A stretch of DNA of 64,000 nucleotides from Chloroflexota bacterium (GCA_023389575.1 JAEWEG010000010.1:1-64000), one strand, 5' to 3'. Positions 41,198 through 50,851 are shown, counted from the stretch's first letter. A program made the numbers and translations. The notes: generated by a model from the letters alone, not told the origin.

Positions 41198-42984
41198 GCC
41201 AGCACCTCCCCGGCCGCGACGCGGAGCAATCCGGCGAACCGGGCATCCGGATTCGCGGCCAACTCCTCGCGGGGGCCGTATTCCTGGATCTCGCCGTTTT
41301 CCAGCACCAGGATGTCGTCGGCGTAGGCGAAGGTTGCCAGCCGGTGGGCGACGATGATTCCGGTGCGGCCATCGAGCAGCTGTCCGAGGGCGCGGTGCAG
41401 CAGCCGCTCGGTGGCGGGATCGAGGCGGGACGACGCCTCGTCGAGGATCACCACGTCGGGGTCGCGCAGCAGGATGCGGGCGCAGGCCAGCACCTGGGCC
41501 TGGCCCGCCGAGAGGCCGGCTCCCCCCGTTCCGACCACGGTGTCGAGGCCGTTCGGCAGCGACTCCCGCCATTCCGACAGCCCGACCGAGTCGAGCGCGG
41601 CGACGATCCGGTCATCTGGCACGCTGTCGTCGAACAGGGTGAGGTTGTCGCGGACGCTGGCGTGGAACAGGTGGACATCCTGCGAGACGAGCCCGATCCG
41701 GCTTCGGAGCGCGTCCAGCCGGGCCTCGCGGATATCGACGCCGCCGAGGCGGACCACCCCCGTTCGTGGGTCGAGGAGGCGCGGGATGAGACGGCTGAGC
41801 GTGGTCTTGCCACTCCCGGTGCGTCCCGCGATCCCCAGCACCCGGCCGGGTGGCAGATGGAAGGCGATGTCTCTCAGCACGGGCGTTCCCTCGTGGTAGC
41901 CGAAGGTGACGCCGTCGAGTGCCAGCGAAAGCGGACCGGGCGGCAGGGACTCCAGTGGGCCATCGGTGATGCGGGGCTGCTCGGCGAGCAGGTCCTCGAC
42001 CCGGCCGATGCTGGCTTCGGCCTGTTGCAGGTCCTGGATCTCGTTCCGTAGTTGTTCGGTCGGCCGGCGCAGCATGTCGGTGTAGCGAAACACCAGGTAG
42101 ATGGTGCCGAGGGTGAGCGAGCCGTCGCGATAGAGCATGGCGCTGAGCGCGAAGGCGAAGGCGATGCCCAGCCTGAACAGGCCCTCGCTGGTGGCGACCA
42201 GCGCGTACCCGCGCATCTGGGCCTTTCGGACCACCGTCAGCCACTGGCGCATGGCTTCGGCGCAGCGGCGCAGCACGAAGGCTCCGGCCCCGCTGGAGCG
42301 GATGTCCTCCAGCCCGGCCAGGTATTCGCCGAGGAAGCCGTAGAAATCGGCGCTGCCCTGGCGCTCGGCCGACCATTGATGGGTGGATGAGGCGCGGATT
42401 TTCAGCATGGCAACCAGGCCCATCACCACGAACGCGGCAAGGCCGAGCCCGATTCGCCAGTCGACGACCAGTAGCAGGCCAAGCACGCCGAGCAGCAACA
42501 GCAGGTTGCCCACGATGGAGATGACGAAGCGGGAGAAGAACCGGGCGAGGGTGGCGACATCGCCATCGACGCGTTCGATCAGTTCACCCTGGCTGTGGGA
42601 GCCGTGGTAGTGGGCATCCAGCCGCAGCAGGTGGGCGACGAGATCGGTGCGGAGACTGTTGGTGGCGTCCCAGCTTACGCGCTCGGCGAACCAGGTTTCG
42701 GCCACGGCCAGCCCCTGACCAAAAAGGGCCAGGGCGATGGTGAGCACCGCGAGATTGACCAGCGCCCGCATCGGGCCCCCGGAGGTGGCTTCGTTGATGA
42801 ACCGGCCCGCGATCAGGGGCGTGATGACCTGCACGCCGATCGAGGCGAAGAGTGTGACGGCCAGGAGGGTGACGGAGAGCCGGTGGGGCCGGAGGTAGTG
42901 ACCCAGGAGTCGCCAGTAGCGGCCAAGGGCCCGGAGGTTGGATGACACGAGGGAGGATGCTCCATGGTGCATGCGGCACGACAA
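41194..42984 (-). CDS. ABC exporter half-transporter, catalytic subunit (subunit A)
   Basis: A 596-residue type IV exporter half. Membrane domain residues ~25-310, then an NBD with Walker A GRTGSGKTT, signature LSAGQAQV (an altered LSGGQ), Walker B VVILDEASS with the catalytic Glu, and an AHRL switch His. Its Walker A/B plus the partner's intact LSGGQ make the active site. Its own altered signature belongs to the degenerate site, so the two genes fit together as a heterodimer. First gene of a two-gene operon. Confidence 0.9.
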   Translation of the reverse strand: MSCRMHHGASSLVSSNLRALGRYWRLLGHYLRPHRLSVTLLAVTLFASIGVQVITPLIAGRFINEATSGGPMRALVNLAVLTIALALFGQGLAVAETWFAERVSWDATNSLRTDLVAHLLRLDAHYHGSHSQGELIERVDGDVATLARFFSRFVISIVGNLLLLLGVLGLLLVVDWRIGLGLAAFVVMGLVAMLKIRASSTHQWSAERQGSADFYGFLGEYLAGLEDIRSSGAGAFVLRRCAEAMRQWLTVVRKAQMRGYALVATSEGLFRLGIAFAFALSAMLYRDGSLTLGTIYLVFRYTDMLRRPTEQLRNEIQDLQQAEASIGRVEDLLAEQPRITDGPLESLPPGPLSLALDGVTFGYHEGTPVLRDIAFHLPPGRVLGIAGRTGSGKTTLSRLIPRLLDPRTGVVRLGGVDIREARLDALRSRIGLVSQDVHLFHASVRDNLTLFDDSVPDDRIVAALDSVGLSEWRESLPNGLDTVVGTGGAGLSAGQAQVLACARILLRDPDVVILDEASSRLDPATERLLHRALGQLLDGRTGIIVAHRLATFAYADDILVLENGEIQEYGPREELAANPDARFAGLLRVAAGEVLA

Positions 42985-43388
42985 CGTCCCAGCGGCGAGT
43001 GCCGCGGGGTGAAGGTTCGATGCACATGGTGGAGGAGGTTCCCGTGTGGCCGGGAGGCGTCGGGACCGTTACCGGTCAGTCAGTGTTGGCGGCCGGTGGG
43101 TGGGACGCGATTGCGTTATCCGGAGACGGGGAAAAGGCTCGTCCAGCACGCGCGTGGGGTTGTGGTTGCGGTCATTGGATCGGGCCTCCAGGGGGGTGAA
43201 TCGTGTCGAAAGCGGGACGATGTTCGCCCCTCAACGTGCCCCAGCATACCGATCGACCCTCCACAGGTCAACTCGCGGGTCGGTCGCTGGAGACCCTGTT
43301 GACACAGGCGTATGATGGAAACCTGCCCGCCAGGAGTGCCGAATCAGCATTGCATCGTAGCCCCGTATCCTCGCCTGGGAGGTGACAA
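42985..43388. other. 404-base divergent intergenic region, nothing recognised
   Basis: Separates the ABC exporter operon from the Tat-exported protein gene, so it must hold two divergent promoters. TTGACA at 43299-43304 is present, but no matching -10 at the right distance was found. No RNA, repeat or credible small gene was seen. Confidence 0.5.
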
Positions 43389-45431
43389 ATGAATAGTCGT
43401 CCACCGTGTAACCCTCGGTCTGGCGGAGTTCCCGCCCCTGTTCCGGGTACACCCGGAATCGACCGGCGTGCCGTGTTGAAAGGCGTCCTCGCCACCAGCG
43501 TTGCTGGCACGGGCACCATCCGGCTGGGTGCGTCCACCGGGGGCGTCCAAACCTCCGGTGAGCCTCCCCAACCGCTGCCGTCGCCCGTCCCTGGTACACC
43601 GATCGCCCAGGGCCAGTCGCTCGCGGACGCCACGACGCCCGACCTGGTGGCGACGATTCACGCGGCCCTGGACGAGGACCAGGCCGTCGATGCGCTGATT
43701 GAGGCGTTCGGCCGCGCCGGTGTCGCAGTATACCCCGACGATCCCCTGGCGCTGGAACCCCTGCTCCCGATCGAAGGCGTCGTGAACCCGCTGATGTTCC
43801 AGCGATGGCAGGTGGCGGCGATGACCCGGGAGATCCGGCGGGAAGGAGGCACGCTGGGGGCCGCCTTCGACGAGATGGTTCCCCCCGAAACGATCGCCAC
43901 CGTGCCCGACGCGCCGTTGCCGTCACAACTCGTCGCGGCCTGGTGCCTGGTCAGCACCGCTCCTGGCGCGGCGATCGGGCGGACGATGATGGGCGAAATC
44001 GACCTCGAAACCGCCGCCGCGCGGGTGTATCCCACCGCGGTCACGGCCCTGTTCGCCGCCGATGTCCTCCAGGCCTGCGTGAGCGATACCGCGCCAGCAA
44101 GCCTGCGAGGTCGTCGCCTCTCGTTCGCGCCCGCCGCAAGCAACCGCGCGGAAACGGCCTGCGGCTACGCCAACCAGTTCCTGACGAACGCCTTCGCGGC
44201 CGTTAAAGCGGCGGTGGAGGCGGGAGCAGCGTCGGTCGGATTGCCAAAGTTCCTGATCGATATCCTGGGCTTCATCCTGAACACCGTCGCCGCGGCCGTG
44301 GAGGCGATCCTCGCCCCGGTCCTGGCCATTGTTCGCGCCATCGGCGCGATGCTGGCGGTCGGCAGCTACCTCGTCTCCAGCCTGACACCCTGGACGCTGA
44401 CATTGACGCCCGATCCGGCGGTCAACAAGTTTGGTCTGGATGGCGCGGGCGTGTACGGAAAGCTGACACTCAGCGTGGACGGGCTTGACCTGCCAACCTG
44501 GCCAACGGTCGTCGTTGATTGCGCCAAACTCGCAAACATCACGCTTCCCCAGGATTCCGCCGCCGGATCGGACGTCGTCTACAAGATCTCCGAGCAACCC
44601 CGGCCGCTGGCCATCTGGACAACGACCACTGGCGAGCTCGATGCGCAGGGTACCGCCCTGTGGGACTACGTCACCGAAACCGAGCCAGCGGCTTGGGCGG
44701 CCAGTGGAGCCGAACGCATTGGGGTTCTGGGCATCACCGCAACCGTAAGGCGTGAGGACCTGATCGCCATCCGGGACAAGCTGGTGGAGGCGATATTCTC
44801 GGCTCTTGGACCATTCGTGCGCGACGTCATCGTTGGTCTGATCGGCGGCCTGCCAACGGTACTGAGCCAGCAACTGATCGACATGGCCACCGTGTCCACC
44901 TATCGCTCGGTGCCGGTGATCTACCACGACGAGCCGGTCGAGCCGACCGCGGAACCTACGACTGAAACCGAAACAGGTGGGTGCTGGATTGGAACCTGGA
45001 ACGTTACCAATCTCGATGCCACGCTGCTCTCCCTGATGCCGACGGGCGGAGGTATTGACGTCGTTGAAATCTTTGGGCTCCTGACCATGTTCTTCTCCCG
45101 CGATGGCGAAGTCACGGTCTCCTACATCGGGTTGTCGATGACCATCGATACCGGGCAGGGGATTTACGTTCGGCTCGACGCGGACGGCTCGGCCAGCGGC
45201 ACGTACACGGTCGAGGACAACGTCTTCTCCATGATCTTCGATCCCACCAGCCTGACGCTCACAATGACGGTCAGCCTCGGCGACGGCTCATCGACCCAAA
45301 TTCCGCCGGAGGAACTGATGCAGTTCTTCAGCAGCGGCTGGGAAACGATGGAATTGCTCTCCTGCGGTGGCGATTCAATGACGATGCGCGGGCCGACCGG
45401 CATCCTGTACGAAATGGCTCGTTTTGATTGA
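43389..45431 (+). CDS. Large Tat-exported protein of unknown function
   Basis: A 680-residue protein. Twin arginine at residues 26-27 (DRRAVLKGVLATSVAGTGT) suggests Tat export. Residues ~45-75 are a Pro/Ser/Gly linker. A helical region of about 150 residues follows, then a strongly hydrophobic amphipathic stretch at ~260-335 (LIDILGFILNTVAAAVEAIL and more), then a beta-rich part. After a Thr/Glu linker (EPTAEPTTETET, ~520) comes a C-terminal domain of about 145 residues starting GCWIGTWNV, whose alternating strands recall lipocalin-like folds. No family recognised. Stand-alone gene. Confidence 0.75.
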   Translation: MNSRPPCNPRSGGVPAPVPGTPGIDRRAVLKGVLATSVAGTGTIRLGASTGGVQTSGEPPQPLPSPVPGTPIAQGQSLADATTPDLVATIHAALDEDQAVDALIEAFGRAGVAVYPDDPLALEPLLPIEGVVNPLMFQRWQVAAMTREIRREGGTLGAAFDEMVPPETIATVPDAPLPSQLVAAWCLVSTAPGAAIGRTMMGEIDLETAAARVYPTAVTALFAADVLQACVSDTAPASLRGRRLSFAPAASNRAETACGYANQFLTNAFAAVKAAVEAGAASVGLPKFLIDILGFILNTVAAAVEAILAPVLAIVRAIGAMLAVGSYLVSSLTPWTLTLTPDPAVNKFGLDGAGVYGKLTLSVDGLDLPTWPTVVVDCAKLANITLPQDSAAGSDVVYKISEQPRPLAIWTTTTGELDAQGTALWDYVTETEPAAWAASGAERIGVLGITATVRREDLIAIRDKLVEAIFSALGPFVRDVIVGLIGGLPTVLSQQLIDMATVSTYRSVPVIYHDEPVEPTAEPTTETETGGCWIGTWNVTNLDATLLSLMPTGGGIDVVEIFGLLTMFFSRDGEVTVSYIGLSMTIDTGQGIYVRLDADGSASGTYTVEDNVFSMIFDPTSLTLTMTVSLGDGSSTQIPPEELMQFFSSGWETMELLSCGGDSMTMRGPTGILYEMARFD

Positions 45432-45472
45432 GAAGGCTCGCACGGCCAATGGCTTCTAGCCGGTTTATTGGG

Positions 45473-46147
45473 TCAGAGGCGCTTGCCGGACACGAGATGG
45501 AAGCAGGCGTGGTCCAGACCGTCCTCGCCACTTCCAGCAACGAGCGAAAAGCCCGTGGCCGCCAGGTCGAACTGCCGGACCAGGCTTCGGGTGGTCGCGA
45601 GAACCGCCTGAACCTGGGCCTCGGTGATGGAGCCTGGCTGGGCGGGATCGGGCGATGGCCGGAGGACCAGATGTGTCTCCCGGATCGGGTTCGGGTGACG
45701 AAACGCGACGATGGACGCCGAGTCGACCATCAGGTCAGGCGGAGACACTCCGGGACACCTGTACTGCTGGACGCTCGGCCCAGCCACGAGGTGAAAGTGG
45801 AGTTGCCCCACATCCTGGTAGGCGCCGCCGTTGACGATCAGGGAGAGCGGACGTTGCCCTGGGTCAGTCGCGGTGATGTCTCGCCCGATCCGGTCCGCCA
45901 GGCGCAGGACATCGAGGACGACGGGTTCGTCGGCCGGGTCGACCTCCAGCAGGCTGGGAATGCCCACCTTCGGCACGAGGAGGATATGCGTCTCCCAGGA
46001 CGGTCTCGGATGATGGAACGCGATGACCGCCGGGGTTGAGGCTACCCTCTTCACCGGGAGGATCCAGGCGGCGTGGGCGAACACCCAGCGAACGACCGAA
46101 CTCGTGAGGTCGTGGCGGGCGAGCCGAAAGAGGGTTCTTGAGAGCAA
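45473..46147 (-). CDS. Tandem HIT-like protein with altered histidine triads
   Basis: A 224-residue protein built of two HIT-like halves. Residues ~38-122 contain VIAFHHPRPSWETHILLVPK and the triad region QLHFHLVAG (Gln115, His117, His119). Residues ~145-220 contain IVAFRHPNPIRETHLVLRP and HACFHLVSG (His213, Cys215, His217). The shared HP-P--ETH-L pattern shows internal duplication. Canonical HIT proteins have H-x-H-x-H, the middle His being the nucleophile. The first half keeps the nucleophile; the second replaces it with Cys. The protein may be a nucleotide hydrolase or transferase with one active and one structural half. Confidence 0.75.
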   Translation of the reverse strand: MLSRTLFRLARHDLTSSVVRWVFAHAAWILPVKRVASTPAVIAFHHPRPSWETHILLVPKVGIPSLLEVDPADEPVVLDVLRLADRIGRDITATDPGQRPLSLIVNGGAYQDVGQLHFHLVAGPSVQQYRCPGVSPPDLMVDSASIVAFRHPNPIRETHLVLRPSPDPAQPGSITEAQVQAVLATTRSLVRQFDLAATGFSLVAGSGEDGLDHACFHLVSGKRL

Positions 46148-46223
46148 GGTTCTCTCCGATCAGCTTCAGTGGATCGTCTGGCGCGGTGAGCGCGCGGTTT
46201 CTTCAGGCCAACGTGCTGCGTGG

Positions 46224-47015
46224 CTAGCCTCCGGCGCCCTGGTAGCGGTTCACGCCGCGCATCCAGACCCGGTACGCGCCGAGGAAGGCCATCAGGCCAA
46301 CGACCGGTGTCAGCCAGCCGATCCAGCCGGGGAACAACTGGCCGTCCTTGTCCAGCATCACGGCCGCCGGATAGAAGTTGACGAAGGCGAACGGCACCGC
46401 CACGGTCAGGATCACCTGGATCGCGGCGGAGTAGATCGTGATCGGGTAGGTGATGAAGGTTCGCAGCGTGCTCGCGAAGCCGAACAGGAACGTCGCCCGG
46501 ATGAACGTGAACGACCACGCTCCGAGCAGCGTCAGCACCGCCGCCTGCAACAGGCTGGCGCCGATCAGCGCCAGCACCAGGAATAGCGCGTTGGCGACCG
46601 ACCAGGCGATGTCCAGGTTGCCGATGGCCCATACCAGGATCGCGCCGGACACCACGATATGGCCGATGTAGCCGACGTTGAACTGCTGCGCCGCGAGTGT
46701 CATGTACGGGTTGACCGGTTTCACCAGCAGGCCGTCGAAGGTGCCCTTCTGCACCATGCCCTCCAGCTCGGTCTGGCTGTAGGTGAAGGCCGCGCCGATG
46801 GCGTAGCTCATCAGGTTCAGCGCGTAGAGGAACGCCACTTCCTCCCAGTTCCAGCCGCCGAGTGTGCCGAACCGGTGGACCAGTACCCAGATCACCGTGA
46901 ACTCGGCGACGTACGCCAGACCCTGGGCGAGCAGTCCTATGAGGAAGGCGCCACGGTATTCCATTCGCTCCCGCGTTCGCAGGCGCATGTAGTGCCAGAA
47001 AAGGCCAGCCGTCAT
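46224..47015 (-). CDS. ABC-2 type exporter permease (second permease)
   Basis: A 263-residue, six-helix membrane protein starting TAGLFWHYMRLRTRERMEYR. FGTLGGWNWEEVAFLYALNL and GTFDGLLVKPVNPYMTLAAQ are typical of the ABC-2 daunorubicin-type permease family. It is four bases downstream of the other permease, and the ATPase precedes both, so all three form one exporter. Substrate unknown; relatives move drugs, antibiotics or glycolipids. Confidence 0.88.
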   Translation of the reverse strand: MTAGLFWHYMRLRTRERMEYRGAFLIGLLAQGLAYVAEFTVIWVLVHRFGTLGGWNWEEVAFLYALNLMSYAIGAAFTYSQTELEGMVQKGTFDGLLVKPVNPYMTLAAQQFNVGYIGHIVVSGAILVWAIGNLDIAWSVANALFLVLALIGASLLQAAVLTLLGAWSFTFIRATFLFGFASTLRTFITYPITIYSAAIQVILTVAVPFAFVNFYPAAVMLDKDGQLFPGWIGWLTPVVGLMAFLGAYRVWMRGVNRYQGAGG

Positions 47016-47019
47016 GCGA

Positions 47020-47808
47020 TCAACCTCCCTGCACCACGAGGCGGGTGACGATGCGAGACCACATCCACCAGGCCAGGCCCAGCAACGCGGCCGCCCAGGC
47101 CAGCCCGAACAGCAGGTTCAGCGCCATCTCGCCGTTCGGCATCTGGCCCATCCACATCGAGGCGGGGATGAATGCCAGGAACTGGAAGGGCAGCGCCCGG
47201 GCCAGCATTTGCAGGCCATCGGGGTAGAACCAGAGCGGCACCATCGTGCCGGCGAACAGCGTGCGCAACGCGCCAAGCGCCCACTGGAAGTGGAACGTCG
47301 CCAGGAAGTAGAAGCCCAGCATCCCCACCAGGCAGGCCAGCGAGAACGACACCGCCAGCGCCAGCAGGAACGCCGCCGCGAAGGCGAACCCGCTCGCGAT
47401 CGAGGCGGGAGGCTGGAATCCGAAGAACAACGCCGCGATCACCAGCGTCGGTAGCACCGAGAAGAGCGCCGAGAACAACGACCGGCCGAGGCCGTCCGCC
47501 ACCAGTGAGAGCGGGTAGTGGTAGGGCTTGATCAGGTCTACCGCAACATCGCCGGAGCGAATGCGCTGGTCCAGTTCGGCCAGAGACCTGTCCATCATCG
47601 CCAGCGCGATGACGGTGTTGAGGATGGCGTACGTGATCATGTCGGGCAAGGTGATGCCGTCCACCTCGCCGGAGCCGATCAGCGAGGTCCAGATCGCGAC
47701 CTGGATGCCAACCCACGCCACGCCGATCACGATTCGCACCCACACCTCCGAGCGGTAGGCGAGGTGCTTGCGAAACGACTTGCCGATCATGGCCAGGTAG
47801 AGGCTCAT
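47020..47808 (-). CDS. ABC-2 type exporter permease (first permease)
   Basis: A 262-residue, six-helix protein (MSLYLAMIGKSFRKHLAYRS, RIRSGDVAVDLIKPYHYPLS, GTMVPLWFYPDGLQMLARAL). It shares the GD-LIKP/KPVNP type loop with the second permease, so the two probably form a heterodimeric membrane unit. Its ATG overlaps the ATPase stop by four bases (ATGA), indicating translational coupling. A longer in-frame extension through the ATPase gene is not coding. Confidence 0.88.
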   Translation of the reverse strand: MSLYLAMIGKSFRKHLAYRSEVWVRIVIGVAWVGIQVAIWTSLIGSGEVDGITLPDMITYAILNTVIALAMMDRSLAELDQRIRSGDVAVDLIKPYHYPLSLVADGLGRSLFSALFSVLPTLVIAALFFGFQPPASIASGFAFAAAFLLALAVSFSLACLVGMLGFYFLATFHFQWALGALRTLFAGTMVPLWFYPDGLQMLARALPFQFLAFIPASMWMGQMPNGEMALNLLFGLAWAAALLGLAWWMWSRIVTRLVVQGG

Positions 47809-48845
47809 TGAGTGACGACCCGCCCGCGGGTCCAAGTATCGATCTCTTCCTGCTCGGGCCGGTGGGCGTCCATCGACTGGTACAGGCGGCGGATGATTTC
47901 CTCGATATCGGGCTCCACGAACGAGATATCGGCGATTGGCAGCGTGCGGGGCAGGGAGGAGACGAGATCCAGCGCCGGGATTTCCGCGCGGTTGAAGGCG
48001 AAGGTCTTGCGAATACCGCGATCTTCCACCAGCGTGGCGTGCGGGATTTCCACCGGGCCGGGATCGTCGCTGAACTCGACGATGATGGAGCGCTCGCTGC
48101 CCATCCGCTGGCGCAGGGCATCGATCCGGCCGTCGTAGACGAGGTTTCCGAGGTTCACCACCAGGATGCGCTCGCAGAGTTCCTCGATGTCGCGCAGGTC
48201 GTGGGTGGTGAGGATGATGGTGGTGCCGCGTTCGGTGTTCACCAGCTTCAGGAACTCGCGAATGCGGTCCTTCGCCAGCACGTCCAGCCCGATCGTCGGT
48301 TCGTCGAGAAAGAGCACCTCCGGTTCGTGGAGTAGCGCCATCGCCAGTTCGCCGCGCATCCGCTGGCCGAGGCTGAGCTGGCGGACGGGCGTCTGGATGA
48401 ACGCCTCCATCCGCAGCACCTCCTCGCAGAAGGCGAGGTTGCGCTGGAACCGTTCGGGCTCGATGCGGTAGATGCGGCGGTGGAGATCGAACGACTCCAT
48501 CAGCGGGAGATCCCACCAGAGCTGGCTGCGCTGGCCGAAGACCACGCCGATCCGCCTGGCGTTCTCCTGGCGATGGGTGTGCGGCTGGTTGCCCAGTACC
48601 CGCACCGAGCCCGAGGTGGGGACGAGGATGCCCGTGAGCAGCTTGATGGTGGTCGACTTCCCGGCGCCGTTCGGCCCGAGGTACGCGACCGATTCCCCAG
48701 CCTCGATCGAGAAGGTGATGTCGTCGAGCGCGGCCCTGGTCGTGTATTCGCGGGTCAGCAGGGTGCGAACGGCGCCCAGTGGACCATCGAACCGCTTCGC
48801 CTGCCGGAACTCCCGCCTTAGGCTGGATACCTCGATTGCCGTCAC
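47805..48845 (-). CDS. ABC-2 type exporter ATP-binding protein
   Basis: A 346-residue ATPase with Walker A GPNGAGKST, Q-loop VVFGQRSQLWWDLP, signature LSLGQRMRGELAMAL, Walker B EVLFLDEPT and switch TTHD, followed by a ~100-residue C-terminal regulatory extension. The full-length intact relative of the broken gene at 15.6 kb. First gene of a three-gene exporter operon with the two permeases, coupled by ATGA overlap. Energises export of an unknown substrate. Confidence 0.92.
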   Translation of the reverse strand: MTAIEVSSLRREFRQAKRFDGPLGAVRTLLTREYTTRAALDDITFSIEAGESVAYLGPNGAGKSTTIKLLTGILVPTSGSVRVLGNQPHTHRQENARRIGVVFGQRSQLWWDLPLMESFDLHRRIYRIEPERFQRNLAFCEEVLRMEAFIQTPVRQLSLGQRMRGELAMALLHEPEVLFLDEPTIGLDVLAKDRIREFLKLVNTERGTTIILTTHDLRDIEELCERILVVNLGNLVYDGRIDALRQRMGSERSIIVEFSDDPGPVEIPHATLVEDRGIRKTFAFNRAEIPALDLVSSLPRTLPIADISFVEPDIEEIIRRLYQSMDAHRPEQEEIDTWTRGRVVTQ

Positions 48846-48935
48846 CGTGCCTCCCGGGTCGTCATCGATGCTTCGCAGGGGCGCATCATACCAAACCCGG
48901 TGGATCGATCTGGGAGTTCCGTCCTGGCTTCGTTA

Positions 48936-50144
48936 TCAGGAGTGGCGGTCGAGATGGGCGGGAACGACCGCGAGGAAGAGCAGGATGGCGACGATGGCGA
49001 ACCCCCAGGTGAAGCCGGTCACGCCGCTGAGGATGCCGAAGCCGACCGCGCCGACACCGAGCCCGGCGTCGTAGGCGAGGTTCCAGACCACGCTGACCTG
49101 GGCATCGCGGCCGGGCGCGGCCCGGTCGAACATGATTGCGAGGGAGCTGTTTTGGGCGGCGCCGAGGCCCAGTCCGAAGAGCGCCATGCCGCTCAGCAGC
49201 AGGACCGGGTTGTGGGTGGCGACGATTCCCACCATGCCGATGGCGCAGAGGAAGACGCTGGGCGCGAGAAGGCGTCGCGAGCCGATGCGGTCACCGAGTC
49301 GCCCGCTCGGCCAGCGACTGAGGCTGGAGCAGGCCGCCTGGACCAGGAGTCCGATGGCGGCCAGGCCCCGCATGTCATCCGGCACGGCAAGCGCGAGATA
49401 GGTGATGAGGATTCCAAGGGCGAGGGTGGAAACCCCGAAGACGATCGTGGGACGGAGTATGGCGGGGGTACGCAGTTCGGTCATGATCCCGTGGGTTGCC
49501 CGATCGCCAGGGTGCATGGTGCTGAGGGTGCGGCCGAGGGAGATGCCCACGATGGCCGCCGCCGCCGTGATCATGGCGAGCAGGTCGAAGCCGGCGCGCT
49601 GGGTCAACCACAGGCCGAGCGGGAGCAGCAGCATGGCCGGGATGCTGAGAACGAAGCCGTAAAGGCCGAGGCCCTCGGCCCGGCGGTGCGCGGGAAACAT
49701 GCGCACCGCGAGGGCGGTTCCGGCGACGACCGTGATCGCCAGGCCCGCCCCGCGGCAGACGGCGACGAGCAGGATCGTGGCCAGGTTGGGGAAGGCGATG
49801 ATCAGCAGCGAGGGAAACCCAAGCAGGGCGATGCCAATTTCCATGATCCGGCGGTAGCCCAGCTTCGAGAGAAGGCGCGGGGTGTCAAGTTCCCCCAGCA
49901 CGGTCGCCAGCATCATGGCCCCGGTGGTGAGTCCAGCGGCGATGGCGCGGCCGGTGATGTCTTCGGCGATCCAGGGCAGGGCCGACATCTGCAGCGACAG
50001 GCAGGTATTGGCGCAGAACGAGAACAGCAGGAACCAGATCACCGCTGGGGTGATGAGCCGGGCATGTTGTGGCGTGGTGCTGGTGGACAAGGGCCTGCTC
50101 CGGCGCGAGGTGGGGGAGAGAATGCACTGATGGGCTGCCTGCAT
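48936..50144 (-). CDS. MFS transporter (12 helices)
   Basis: A 402-residue membrane protein. PAVIWFLLFSFCANTCLSLQ is helix 1, and the motif-A-like loop is ELDTPRLLSKLGYRRIMEIG; twelve hydrophobic helices fit the length. Loop RWPSGRLGDRIGSRRLLAPS between helices 8 and 9 repeats the motif A pattern. General exporter of sugars, drugs or metabolites; no partner gene indicates which. The next 90 bases before the ATPase start hold no gene. Confidence 0.85.
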   Translation of the reverse strand: MQAAHQCILSPTSRRSRPLSTSTTPQHARLITPAVIWFLLFSFCANTCLSLQMSALPWIAEDITGRAIAAGLTTGAMMLATVLGELDTPRLLSKLGYRRIMEIGIALLGFPSLLIIAFPNLATILLVAVCRGAGLAITVVAGTALAVRMFPAHRRAEGLGLYGFVLSIPAMLLLPLGLWLTQRAGFDLLAMITAAAAIVGISLGRTLSTMHPGDRATHGIMTELRTPAILRPTIVFGVSTLALGILITYLALAVPDDMRGLAAIGLLVQAACSSLSRWPSGRLGDRIGSRRLLAPSVFLCAIGMVGIVATHNPVLLLSGMALFGLGLGAAQNSSLAIMFDRAAPGRDAQVSVVWNLAYDAGLGVGAVGFGILSGVTGFTWGFAIVAILLFLAVVPAHLDRHS

Positions 50145-50334
50145 GGATGCTTCCCGACAAGGGGAAGTAAGGCTCCTGGCGTTCGCCCACTCTACGGCAT
50201 CAGGGCAAGGGAAGTGCTCAATCGGGCCAGTTGGCGTTGCGGCCAGGTGGTAGGCTCGAAGGTGTCATCTCGCGAAGGACGAAGCCGATCGGCCATGTGG
50301 CCCGGCCTTCGTCGTCACAGCAAAGGAGCTATCC

Positions 50335-50799
50335 ATGTCGGATGACCACAGCCCAGGCGACGCGCGCAAACCGTATTCGGACATTGGCGGACCGGAGGCG
50401 CGACATGCCCAAACGCACGACGTGCGCCGCGAGGACCTGACCAACCCCACCGGCCCCGAGCCGGAAGACGAAACCTTCGCCGAGGACCTTGCCCAGGAGA
50501 CGCCGGAGTCGATTCGGCGGGCACAAACGGAGTCGGCCGAACCCGCCAGCGCCGCCAAGGACATCGTCAACAAGCTGCCCGATCTTTCCAGCGAGGAGCT
50601 GGCCCAGATCGCGGTGCTCGATCCTGGCACGCCGCTGGAGCAGGGCTCCACCTACCTCGACCTGTCAAATCGCGCCCAGGGGCCGTTCACGGCCGTGGGT
50701 GGGCAGCAGGCCGAAAAGTCGCAGCAGCTTGTGGCCAAACAGACGACCGATTACGAGACGTGGAACCGCCTCATCGGCAAGGCAACCGGCGAGGAATAG
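50335..50799 (+). CDS. Hypothetical acidic, mostly disordered protein
   Basis: A 154-residue hydrophilic protein (SDDHSPGDARKPYSDIGGPE, many Asp/Glu/Gln/Thr/Pro). A short ordered-looking helix is LPDLSSEELAQIAVLDPGTP near residues 80-100, and the C-terminus has VAKQTTDYETWNRLIGKA. AAAGGAG precedes the ATG, and a hairpin-capable leader (50278-50314) lies upstream. No family recognised; its style resembles small stress-related proteins. A strong terminator follows. Confidence 0.65.
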   Translation: MSDDHSPGDARKPYSDIGGPEARHAQTHDVRREDLTNPTGPEPEDETFAEDLAQETPESIRRAQTESAEPASAAKDIVNKLPDLSSEELAQIAVLDPGTPLEQGSTYLDLSNRAQGPFTAVGGQQAEKSQQLVAKQTTDYETWNRLIGKATGEE

Positions 50800-50851
50800 C
50801 CTCGCCTGGAAGCGCGTTCAGTTCCGTGAACTGTGAATGAGACATAAAGTA

